Shown: positions 1 to 6,387 of the stretch, piece after piece
How the letters are laid out: each line of letters begins with the position of its first letter
Numbering within the stretch: position 1 is the stretch's first letter
Source: Schlesneria sp.
GTDB taxonomy: Bacteria; Planctomycetota; Planctomycetia; Planctomycetales; Planctomycetaceae
Assembly: GCA_025353525.1 (NCBI GenBank)
Contig: JANXOO010001040.1
Location: forward strand, 1 to 7,333
Direction of reading: 5' to 3'
Length of the DNA stretch: 7,333 nucleotides
Program-made: the position numbers and the translations under genes
Notes under the pieces: generated by a model
Told to the model about the DNA's origin: nothing
Seen by the model: only the letters and a program-made list of their open reading frames with translations
The model's database searches: none

Positions 1-3000
1 GTTTTTTCACGCCATCCGCGATGGTTGCCCAGACTTCCACCGGAATCTCGACGGCATCCAGTTGTTTGCGACCGTTCATTGCTTCCAAAAGTTCGATCCG
101 TCCCGTTAGTGTCCACCCGACCAGCATTCCGATTTGTGCCGGTGTCAGCCGATCGAATTCCGAGCGAATCATCGTCAGCCACTCGCCTCGCAATTTGTCA
201 CTCGAATCACTTTGGCTGAAGTAATGGTTGCTCAGGCAAAGCGGTGTCAGATCGAAATGGTGAGGATGGCGAATGAAAAAACGGGCTGCTTCCGCGAGCG
301 GTTCGAACCAGCGTTCTTCCATTCGTTGAAAATAGAGATTGGGCAAACTGCCATTCGCGAAATCGAAAACGGCAGTCAGGCGGATTCGTTGCAGGGGGCT
401 CATCTTCCCTTCCACGCGGGCATCTTTCATCCATTGATCGGCCAAAGCATAGGCAGCATCGAGCTGGTCGTTATAGACCATCGCAGAAAAATGTTGAGCG
501 TATGGCGATGGATATGAAACCTCTACGGGATTCCTGGCGATCCAGTCGGTCGTCCACTTCAACAGGTTCGCCCAATCCGCCAGTTGCCGATAGAATTCGA
601 CCACGACGCCTCGCATTGACGCATCTTCGTAGCCATTGCGACCGGGACGAGCCAATTCTTGCCGCAACCACGCATGAGCCGCATCATATCGACCGGCACT
701 GGCCAGAGACCTTGCATAGGCTTCCTGACGCGAGTAATCCCACGGCATGGCTTCTGCCGTCGATCGTCGCAGTGCGAGCGCTTCCGCAGTCCGTCCTGAC
801 CGTTCGAGCATCGCCGTTTCCCTGTCGGTCCAGTCTTGTTCAATCTGACGTTGAATTTCAGAACGAGCACGCTCTGCCGACCGCGCGTCTTCACCCTTGC
901 GATTGACGAGAAGCGACAGCCCGCGATCGAACGGACGCTGATAGACGGGCTTCAGCAATTGAAGAAGTTTGTAATTCTCGGGCGTCGATGCAATGGTATT
1001 CGCCTGACCGAGAACGAACTCGGCAAGGAAGAAATCGTCCTGAGCGGGGGCCGCCGCCAGCCGCACGGCTTCTGCGGTCAATCGCTGAAGTGCCTCTTCA
1101 TTGCGGCGGATCACCGACAATAATATCGTTCGCAGCCAGCGAATTCCCGGTTTTCCATCAACCATTGTTTCTGCGGCAATGACGTGATTCCACATTTCGT
1201 CCCACTGTTGAAGTTGCGCATTGTGCAAAATCATTGCCATTCGGTCGTCAAAAGAGGCAGAGCCATCCGCAACCTTTTGACGTGCGGTTCGCAGTGATGG
1301 CAGACGCAGCCGGATGAATTGAACTGACGGACGGGCGGCCACTTCGGCATTGATTCGCGCTGAATACTCGTCCTTCGACAGTGTCTTGATCTCGTAATGT
1401 GTTTCGGATGTCAGTCGTCCCTGTGCATCCGTTGACAACATTTTTGCAGCCCACCAGGTTCCGGCCACTTCGATCATGCCTTCAAACGTCACTCCGCCCG
1501 TCAATTGACCGTTGCGGAACGAAGTCTGGCTGAGTATGACATGCCGGGCCGTATCGATTACGAAACGTGTTTCATCCGTCGTATCTTTCAAAGTCAGAAT
1601 CAGCATCGAACGGCCTTCGCCGGCGGGTTCCACACGCGCCGTATAAGCAGAATACGTCTGCCAAAGCGAATTCACCGAAAAGTCTGAAAGTACGAGCGGC
1701 GGCGAGCGAAGTTCGACGGGCGCCGACGCGCGAGCTCTCCCGAGCAGGAATGCGAGCGACCAGACGCTCCGTTCCTTTGCATCGCAATAGTTGACAATCG
1801 ATTGGTCTCTGGCATTCATCCCACGTGTCAACCATGCTGACGGTGAATACAGTGTGAGATCGGACGAGCGCCCCAGCGTTCGTTCCCATCGCGGATCGAA
1901 TGAATCAATGTCTCGTCGCAACTCGATACCGCCATCCAGTCTGAGTAACGACTCGGTTCGGATCAGACTGTTGGCCAACTCAATCGCCGCTGGCGACCAG
2001 GACTCGGGATTTGGCGCGACCGAAGTCGATGTTGACGGACGTTGCCCGACAATCGGAAAGATCTGATTGATCCACGAGGTATAGTCAGGTTGTTGATAGC
2101 CGTATCCACCTGAATACCTTTGATCACTTATGTATCCAGTGTCAGACATCGGCGATCTCTTCCATTCCTTTGCACCAGCCAGGGGGAAAGGTGTTCCCAC
2201 TGAAAGGGACTTCCTTTGTCGTGCCGGGCCGGATTGGAATTCGTCGACAGTTCCATCCGAAAATTCGACACTATCCCGGTCAAATGCAATTAGTGGTTTG
2301 TCTGGAAGTCCCTTCAGCTTCACATCGAATTCCCCGTCCTGAAACAATTCGAGTCCCCGTTGAAACAGTTGCTTCTTCAAGCCATCCTCTCCAATGCCAT
2401 CAGAACTACCGTTGGCCGGAGCGTCGAATTCCGTTTTAAATTCACCGGACATCGGTCCACGTGCCGGCATCATTCCGTCGTCGCCCTTGAAGTCGCCCAG
2501 AGAATCTTTCAATCTGCCGTCACCTAAACCCGAATGAAACATTTCGGAAAGGTCACCGCCGAATGCACCGCCAACACCGCTACCGTTAACACGCGACATC
2601 CCTGACGTGCGTGACCCCGGTGATGACAAGAAATTGACCGCAGCCCCATCGCCGTGACGGCCGAAATACACAGTTCCAGCGGAACGTCTTTCGTAAAGGG
2701 TGGCTGGTTGCAGTGCCTGCGGGTTGCGTCCAAGATCGAAAAGACTCTGCAAGATTTTGCGACGCAGGCCGATTCGCCAGTCACCTGCGGTTTTCATCTG
2801 CTGTTGCAGCAGTTCAAAGCTCGAGTTGTCGCGGCCTGCCGCGAAAAATCGTTCTCCGTCGCGCATTTCGTACCGCCGCTGGACCCCGAATCGCTCACGG
2901 TCGGCATCGGTTTCGAGCACCAGCAACGACGTGAACGGTGTGATAATGTGAAATTCTTCTGACAGTCGAATGATCTCTTCATGAATAAAGCTGCTTTGCC

Positions 3001-5533
3001 CCGAGGCCAGCAACTGATCCAGGTGTGCTCGAGCCCACAGACGCGGGATGAACGAATTTCCGTTCTCGGCATCCTTCAGCGAGACATGCGCCGAGAACGT
3101 CACCTTTTCTGACCCTTTCATTCCCGTCACGATCACATCCCCTTCCTGATCGTTCTTGCCCCCGGCACCTGTTTCAGGGAGATACCGTCCAACGAGGATT
3201 TGTTGTGATCCTGCCGGAAGATTTGGCAATCGTCCTGGATAGACTGCCGCCACCTTCAATCCGCGAAATTCGACATTGATGTCTCGCAAACCAGGTTGAG
3301 CCACTTCGTTCAAAAGTTCGCGAGCAACAATCGGTGCGGTCTGCTCGCCGCCAATCGCACGCATCGAACCGCCGCCAATGTTGGCGATCCCTTTCAGAAC
3401 GACCGATTCATAAGAATTGCCAACCGTTACGGCATGGAACGACAACGGCCTGTGACGCTCTTTGGGCTGACTGCTCTCGTCGCGTTGTATTCGGCCGGCA
3501 TTTGCGACAATCTCGCCAAACCGCTTCACGAACGCTGCCGGGTCGGTGTCCCCGGACGTTACGATTCCGTCACCAATGTAAATGATCTGCGAACCCGGCG
3601 GCGATCGTCTCGCGGTGTCATCAAACGCCCGGTCGAGATTCGTCCAGCCCAGCGACATTCGCTCGTCCAGAAACTTCATTGATGCCGCGACGTTGTCCGC
3701 GGTCGGAGCCACCGGTTTGGGACTCGACCAGACCGTTCCGACATCACACGCCGCAATCTGAAAACGGTCCTCGGGCCCCAGAGAGGAAAGAAGTGTTGCG
3801 ACAAACTCCGATTGCTGTTTCCGTTTATCCGAATCCATCGACGCCGACGTATCGCACAAGAGCACGATGTTCAAGGGAACTCCGTCCGGAATCAGCTCGT
3901 TCAATCGAGCACTACCTGCACCCGTGCCGGATCCTCCCCGATCAAAGGGGGGAGTCATCTGGACAAGAAAATAGCCATCGTCACCACGGCGATGCGGCAC
4001 GATTGTGACATCGGATTGTTGTCCGTCAATTTCGCAAACGACTTCGAAATCACGAGTCGGTGTGTATTCCCGACCCGAGAATTCGACCTTGGCCGAATGG
4101 GCGGTTTTTTGCGTCCTGACGGCGTGCGTCGGACAGGTGATCGACTTGAGTGCCAGAGCGGAATTGACAGTCACCGATAGCGACAGTTCACGTAGCGGCT
4201 TTGTACGCAGCAACTCGCTTTTGAGCCCGTAACTGTAACGGTAACGATTGCCCCGCAATGGCAACACTTGTGTGTATACAATCTTGACCCGTTTCTCTGA
4301 ATGCGGTTCGATCGGAAAGACACGAGCTTTGAAAATGTTGCCGCCCATCCATTCGAGCAATCCAGGGTCGCGACGTTCGCGCAGGATCGTCTCGTAAATC
4401 TCGCGAGCTCGCTGTTTCTCGACAACATCGGCTTCGACCAGATTGTTGCCGATCCACATACCGAATCCGCTGATCGATGCGTCTTGCGGCAGCGGAAAAT
4501 GAAAAACGCCCTCCAGTCGCGAATCCGTGTGATTGACAAACGATTCTTCGATCGTCGTGCGTGCGATCTGATCGCGAATTTCGACTGAAACGATGTGGTA
4601 CCCTACCGTCAAAGGTTCATTGCGACCGTCCGGTAGATTGACGATGAGTGATCCCAGTGACTCATTGTTCGATGTCCCTTCAAACCCGGCCAGCCAGACT
4701 GGAGCCTGCACCACGTCCAAAAGCGTTTCGTTCCGGTCGACACGAACCAGTTGTCTGGCACCCGACTTGATGATCCGGCGACCTTCGCGCGGCCCCAGCA
4801 ACGTGAAATCACTGGCTGCGACTTGCGGTGACTGATTGCCGTCTGTTCGCGGCGTTTTTGGCTTGTCGCCATCCTTAGCTGTGGCGTCCGAAGGCAAGTT
4901 TGACGCAGGTCCGACCTGGACCTGAACAATCCCGTCGTGAATGCGAGCCATCGAAGGCGATAGACACTCGACCAGTGTTCCCGGTCCCAATGTCAGCGAC
5001 ACATCAGACGACAACGAAACCTTCACGGCGTTCGCCCCGCGATGTTCCGTTCGCAACCAGTCGCCCGGCTTAAGCAACGTATCACCACCGATTGGCGTCC
5101 ACCGTTTTGCGAGCGTCGGTCGCAGGACGACAATCCCCTGGGCTTGAACCACTTTTCCGATCCGGTCATCCTCGGCCAACGATTTCCCGGTCGACATAAA
5201 CCAGGCAGTTGCCACGACGACGGACATCGCCGCCGCGAACGCAGTGCGCATTGCGAGAATAAACATGGGCGTTTTCCTGTCTGAAGGAGCCGAATCAGAT
5301 CGATTGGTCCTGATCGGGTGAATTGTGCAGTTTGTCGTAATCGTCGGTGTTTTTGTGGTCGCGGATGGGCCAACGGAGTCTGATACCAAAGACGATGCGA
5401 ATGCCAGTTCGGAACGTTGTCGCAATTCGTCGAGCGCCGATTGATCGATTGCCGCCGCGTCGGTGTCAACCGAGCTCATTAACGCCTGCAATCGGCGTTC
5501 GTCGAGGTCATGGATGGGTTCGTTGGGATTCAT
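1..5533 (-). CDS. Giant membrane-anchored FecR-like/VIT/VWA/TPR protein, putative sigma-factor regulator (C-terminus beyond window)
   Basis: One frame runs without a stop from ATG 5531-5533 to the left edge, giving at least 1844 residues. Order: charged N-terminal segment (1-50); Ser/Thr/Pro-rich stretch (51-88); one transmembrane helix (about 97-113); FecR-like region (about 125-206); VIT domain (about 303-455); VWA domain (about 553-735) with full MIDAS residues D561, S563, S565, T631 and D655; the beta/helix extension usual after VIT-VWA (748-890); low-complexity linker (978-1180); beta-rich LolA-like region (about 1284-1394); TPR-like helices (about 1415 onward). The expected topology is N-terminus inside, with nearly everything else extracytoplasmic. 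The start lies 5 nt after the sigma-factor stop with no well-spaced Shine-Dalgarno, so translation is probably coupled. By position and topology it could be the anti-sigma factor or sensor for that sigma factor, as FecR is for FecI; this is inference. No HxxxCxxC zinc motif is present. The reading frame and VIT-VWA call are firm; the function is not. Confidence 0.93.
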   Translation of the reverse strand, partial: MNPNEPIHDLDERRLQALMSSVDTDAAAIDQSALDELRQRSELAFASSLVSDSVGPSATTKTPTITTNCTIHPIRTNRSDSAPSDRKTPMFILAMRTAFAAAMSVVVATAWFMSTGKSLAEDDRIGKVVQAQGIVVLRPTLAKRWTPIGGDTLLKPGDWLRTEHRGANAVKVSLSSDVSLTLGPGTLVECLSPSMARIHDGIVQVQVGPASNLPSDATAKDGDKPKTPRTDGNQSPQVAASDFTLLGPREGRRIIKSGARQLVRVDRNETLLDVVQAPVWLAGFEGTSNNESLGSLIVNLPDGRNEPLTVGYHIVSVEIRDQIARTTIEESFVNHTDSRLEGVFHFPLPQDASISGFGMWIGNNLVEADVVEKQRAREIYETILRERRDPGLLEWMGGNIFKARVFPIEPHSEKRVKIVYTQVLPLRGNRYRYSYGLKSELLRTKPLRELSLSVTVNSALALKSITCPTHAVRTQKTAHSAKVEFSGREYTPTRDFEVVCEIDGQQSDVTIVPHRRGDDGYFLVQMTPPFDRGGSGTGAGSARLNELIPDGVPLNIVLLCDTSASMDSDKRKQQSEFVATLLSSLGPEDRFQIAACDVGTVWSSPKPVAPTADNVAASMKFLDERMSLGWTNLDRAFDDTARRSPPGSQIIYIGDGIVTSGDTDPAAFVKRFGEIVANAGRIQRDESSQPKERHRPLSFHAVTVGNSYESVVLKGIANIGGGSMRAIGGEQTAPIVARELLNEVAQPGLRDINVEFRGLKVAAVYPGRLPNLPAGSQQILVGRYLPETGAGGKNDQEGDVIVTGMKGSEKVTFSAHVSLKDAENGNSFIPRLWARAHLDQLLASGQSSFIHEEIIRLSEEFHIITPFTSLLVLETDADRERFGVQRRYEMRDGERFFAAGRDNSSFELLQQQMKTAGDWRIGLRRKILQSLFDLGRNPQALQPATLYERRSAGTVYFGRHGDGAAVNFLSSPGSRTSGMSRVNGSGVGGAFGGDLSEMFHSGLGDGRLKDSLGDFKGDDGMMPARGPMSGEFKTEFDAPANGSSDGIGEDGLKKQLFQRGLELFQDGEFDVKLKGLPDKPLIAFDRDSVEFSDGTVDEFQSGPARQRKSLSVGTPFPLAGAKEWKRSPMSDTGYISDQRYSGGYGYQQPDYTSWINQIFPIVGQRPSTSTSVAPNPESWSPAAIELANSLIRTESLLRLDGGIELRRDIDSFDPRWERTLGRSSDLTLYSPSAWLTRGMNARDQSIVNYCDAKERSVWSLAFLLGRARASAPVELRSPPLVLSDFSVNSLWQTYSAYTARVEPAGEGRSMLILTLKDTTDETRFVIDTARHVILSQTSFRNGQLTGGVTFEGMIEVAGTWWAAKMLSTDAQGRLTSETHYEIKTLSKDEYSARINAEVAARPSVQFIRLRLPSLRTARQKVADGSASFDDRMAMILHNAQLQQWDEMWNHVIAAETMVDGKPGIRWLRTILLSVIRRNEEALQRLTAEAVRLAAAPAQDDFFLAEFVLGQANTIASTPENYKLLQLLKPVYQRPFDRGLSLLVNRKGEDARSAERARSEIQRQIEQDWTDRETAMLERSGRTAEALALRRSTAEAMPWDYSRQEAYARSLASAGRYDAAHAWLRQELARPGRNGYEDASMRGVVVEFYRQLADWANLLKWTTDWIARNPVEVSYPSPYAQHFSAMVYNDQLDAAYALADQWMKDARVEGKMSPLQRIRLTAVFDFANGSLPNLYFQRMEERWFEPLAEAARFFIRHPHHFDLTPLCLSNHYFSQSDSSDKLRGEWLTMIRSEFDRLTPAQIGMLVGWTLTGRIELLEAMNGRKQLDAVEIPVEVWATIADGVKK
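2..1291 (-). other. Helical TPR-like C-terminal region of the giant protein (residues about 1415-1844, continues beyond window)
   Basis: The last 430 visible residues are mostly amphipathic helices. One stretch close to a TPR consensus is Y-A-R-S-L-A-S-A-G-R-Y-D-A-A-H-A-W-L near 1606-1623, and similar helix pairs occur around it, for example D-Q-L-D-A-A-Y-A-L-A-D-Q-W near 1690-1710. A charged helix near 1520-1560 is rich in Arg, Glu and Ala. Such regions usually bind other proteins. The frame is still open at the left edge, so the end of the region is not seen. Confidence 0.55.
1352..1684 (-). other. Beta-rich region resembling LolA-type lipoprotein folds (residues about 1284-1394)
   Basis: Short alternating strands are read: Y-T-A-R-V-E-P, S-M-L-I-L-T-L, T-R-F-V-I-D, H-V-I-L-S-Q-T-S, G-V-T-F-E-G-M-I-E-V-A-G-T-W-W and H-Y-E-I-K-T-L. 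The order resembles outer-membrane lipoprotein-sorting folds: a statement about what the residue pattern encodes, then a 'not gained fully, changed by' strand, then a G-x-W-W turn. The similarity is by eye only and could be a different beta fold. A structure prediction would decide. Confidence 0.35.
1994..2602 (-). other. Low-complexity linker of the giant protein (residues about 978-1180)
   Basis: This stretch is rich in Gly, Ser, Asp, Pro and, near 1133-1151, Tyr and Gln. Examples are G-S-G-V-G-G-A-F-G-G-D near 984-994 and G-G-Y-G-Y-Q-Q-P near 1142-1149. No conserved domain was recognised. It separates the VIT-VWA half from the C-terminal half and is probably flexible and extracytoplasmic. 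The frame remains open through it, so it is not a degenerate junction. Confidence 0.65.
3329..3877 (-). other. VWA domain with intact MIDAS of the giant protein (residues about 553-735)
   Basis: The first strand V-P-L-N-I-V-L-L-C leads into D561-T-S563-A-S565, the DxSxS metal-binding motif. T631 follows in G-W-T-N-L-D-R-A-F and D655 in I-I-Y-I-G-D-G, completing the metal-ion-dependent adhesion site. Later strands include F-H-A-V-T-V-G near 699-705 and the G-G-G-S-M turn near 720. All five MIDAS residues are present, so the domain should bind a divalent cation and could engage an acidic ligand or a partner protein. Confidence 0.92.
4169..4627 (-). other. VIT domain of the giant protein (residues about 303-455)
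   Basis: The stretch carries the marks of the vault/inter-alpha-trypsin inhibitor domain: F-H-F-P-L-P near 345-350, I-S-G-F-G-M-W-I-G near 354-362, V-E-K-Q-R-A-R-E-I-Y-E near 371-381, G-L-L-E near 391-394, and the closing V-K-I-V-Y-T-Q-V-L-P-L near 416-426. VIT domains normally precede a VWA domain, as here, and are thought to mediate protein-protein contacts. The E-K-x-x-A-R-E-I-Y motif is highly characteristic. Confidence 0.9.
4916..5161 (-). other. FecR-like region of the giant protein (residues about 125-206)
   Basis: After the membrane helix comes a beta-rich stretch with the FecR-type signature: G-x-V...G-x-V near 126-134, then L-L-K-P-G-D-W-L-R-T-E near 153-163, then a run of short strands (A-V-K-V-S-L-S, V-S-L-T-L-G-P-G-T-L-V-E) and I-H-D-G-I-V-Q-V. 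In FecR-family proteins this fold lies on the extracytoplasmic side, next to the membrane. The call rests on the pattern of the KPGD turn and strands, not on a profile search. Confidence 0.6.
5195..5245 (-). other. Transmembrane helix of the giant protein (residues about 97-113)
   Basis: The segment is T-A-F-A-A-A-M-S-V-V-V-A-T-A-W-F-M, an uncharged hydrophobic run of 17 residues. Arg96 precedes it and K117 follows. No other comparably long hydrophobic run was seen in the frame. It separates the 90-residue N-terminal segment from the FecR-like region, which fits a single-pass protein with a cytoplasmic N-terminus. If translation instead began at Met90, the same stretch would serve as an export signal or N-terminal anchor. 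Confidence 0.75.
5266..5278 (-). promoter_or_regulatory. Candidate internal ribosome binding site and start at Met90 of the giant protein
   Basis: On the minus strand an AGGA (5275-5278) sits 8 nt before the in-frame ATG at 5264-5266. This spacing is better than anything before the upstream ATG at 5533. Starting here would give a protein that begins directly with the hydrophobic segment and lacks the 89-residue cytoplasmic part. The upstream start is preferred because the frame stays open to within 5 nt of the sigma gene and the extra segment is where a sigma-binding domain should be. Dual initiation is possible. Confidence 0.3.
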
Positions 5534-5538
5534 ACTTC

Positions 5539-6141
5539 TCAAATTCCATCGAGTGCAGGAATCGGATCGCGGGACATCTGCTCGAATTTCAATTTGAACT
5601 CGCGTCGAGCTCTGGCCAGCCTGGACTTGGTCGCGTCGACCGATCCCCCGCTCTGTCGGGAAATCTGTTCGAGGCTGAAATCGTCCAGATATTTGGCCGC
5701 CAGGATCGTTGCGTAGTCGCCAGAGAGTGACGCGAGCGTGGCGCGGACGAGGTCGGCCAATTCACGACGCTCCCAAATGTCGCTGTCGTCCCCGGATTCG
5801 TCGAGCAGTCGACGGAGTTCACCTGCCCCCTGTTCCGCAAGGGCTCGTAACCTTGATTTCTTGGCGCCCTGCCGCCAATAGAGTGACGTCTGATGGTGGG
5901 CAATTCCCGTCAGCCAGTTCCACAGTGTTCCGCGATCCGGATCGAACCGAACCGCAGATCGCGCAGCGGCAAGAAACGTTTCCTGAACGACATCCGCCAC
6001 ATCTGCCGATGACGCTCCGACAAGTCGAGCGACGTAGCGCCAGATGTCCGCGCTATATGCCTGATACAGCGTGGCCCAGGCGTCCCGTTGACCGTCGCGC
6101 AAACCGCGAATTACGGCCGTTTGGTCAGGCTCGTCAAGCAA
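5539..6141 (-). CDS. ECF-family RNA polymerase sigma factor (sigma-70 type)
   Basis: The 200-residue protein has the ECF layout. Region sigma-2 spans about residues 20-90, with D-V-A-D-V-V-Q-E-T-F (47-56), the core-binding motif of the family, and G-T-L-W-N-W-L-T-G-I-A-H-H (71-83). A charged linker (91-130) follows. Region sigma-4 spans about 131-185 and contains the helix-turn-helix F-S-L-E-Q-I-S...T-K-S-R-L-A-R-A-R-R-E-F, which should read the -35 element. The start is TTG at 6139-6141. No ATG, GTG or TTG lies between it and the upstream in-frame stop at 6199-6201, and a start here leaves the usual 20 residues before sigma-2. It directs RNA polymerase to a small set of promoters, possibly including its own. 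The giant membrane protein begins 5 nt after its stop, so the two are almost certainly cotranscribed. The exact ECF group cannot be assigned by eye. Confidence 0.95.
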   Translation of the reverse strand: MLDEPDQTAVIRGLRDGQRDAWATLYQAYSADIWRYVARLVGASSADVADVVQETFLAAARSAVRFDPDRGTLWNWLTGIAHHQTSLYWRQGAKKSRLRALAEQGAGELRRLLDESGDDSDIWERRELADLVRATLASLSGDYATILAAKYLDDFSLEQISRQSGGSVDATKSRLARARREFKLKFEQMSRDPIPALDGI

Positions 6142-6191
6142 GATACCGTCTCTGTAGAAATGACGAAGGTTCTGAAAAGAGTTGTCGCAGA

Positions 6192-6217
6192 GACGCTGTC
6201 AGGTGTCACGGAATTCC
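6192..6217 (-). promoter_or_regulatory. Candidate ECF-type promoter of the sigma-factor operon
   Basis: On the minus strand GGAATT (6217-6212) is followed after exactly 16 nt by CGTC (6195-6192). This matches the general ECF promoter plan of a GGAA-type -35 element and a CGTC-type -10 element. Transcription would begin near 6185, giving a leader of about 45 nt before the TTG start. The -35 element overlaps the proximal arm of the large inverted repeat. The match is short and was found by eye, so chance is not excluded; autoregulation by the downstream sigma factor is inference. Confidence 0.4.
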
Positions 6218-6254
6218 CGATTTTTTCAGAAAATCGGAAAAAGAATTCTGTGAC
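6205..6254. repeat. 50-nt nested inverted repeat upstream of the sigma-factor gene
   Basis: Outer arms are GTCACGGAATTC (6205-6216) and GAATTCTGTGAC (6243-6254), complementary at 11 of 12 positions. Inner arms CCGATTTT (6217-6224) and AAAATCGG (6230-6237) pair perfectly around a 5-nt loop. An unpaired AAAAA (6238-6242) lies on one side only. The single imperfect outer pair is a G-U wobble in a plus-strand RNA and an A-C mismatch in a minus-strand RNA. There is no U-tract after the stem on either strand, so it is not a standard intrinsic terminator. It may be an operator, a cruciform or an RNA stem. Confidence 0.85.
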
Positions 6255-6387
6255 TGCCGTGAACCTGATGAGAAGACAATCAGAAGAGTGGGCAATTTGA
6301 GTCTGCAGGGGACCATGGAAAATAGAACGTGAGCCGAATTCACAAACCGTATGTCAGTGCATACACTTCAGGTTTTGTTTCAAGCGA

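Larger units (their letters stand above)
6142..6387. other. Intergenic region between moaC and the sigma-factor gene
   Basis: These 246 nt are the only sizeable non-coding gap. They hold the inverted repeat at 6205-6254 and the promoter candidate at 6192-6217. A weaker dyad GTATG/CATAC (6349-6353 and 6360-6364, 6-nt loop) lies 24 nt after the moaC stop and lacks a U-tract. No convincing small gene, tRNA or canonical terminator was seen. The gap makes a separate transcription unit for the sigma factor likely. Confidence 0.7.

Noticed and set aside
134..4588. Many plus- and minus-strand open frames of 60-130 codons across the left two thirds
   Set aside because: All overlap the uninterrupted 1844-codon frame with clear VIT and VWA motifs; their compositions are Arg/Ser/Cys-rich and show no domain.
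5325..5345. C69 and H72 as a zinc anti-sigma site
   Set aside because: The spacing does not match HxxxCxxC and there is no second cysteine in the N-terminal segment.
6205..6254. Intrinsic terminator for moaC
   Set aside because: The stem is strong, but no U-tract follows it on the minus strand (the T-run lies inside the 5' arm), and it is 134 nt beyond the moaC stop.
5709..6332. Plus-strand open frame of 207 codons opposite the sigma factor
   Set aside because: It covers the conserved sigma-2 and sigma-4 regions in antisense and has an Arg/Pro-rich composition typical of a shadow frame.
6349..6364. GTATG/CATAC hairpin after moaC as a terminator
   Set aside because: The arms are only 5 bp with no U-tract; dyads of this size are expected by chance.
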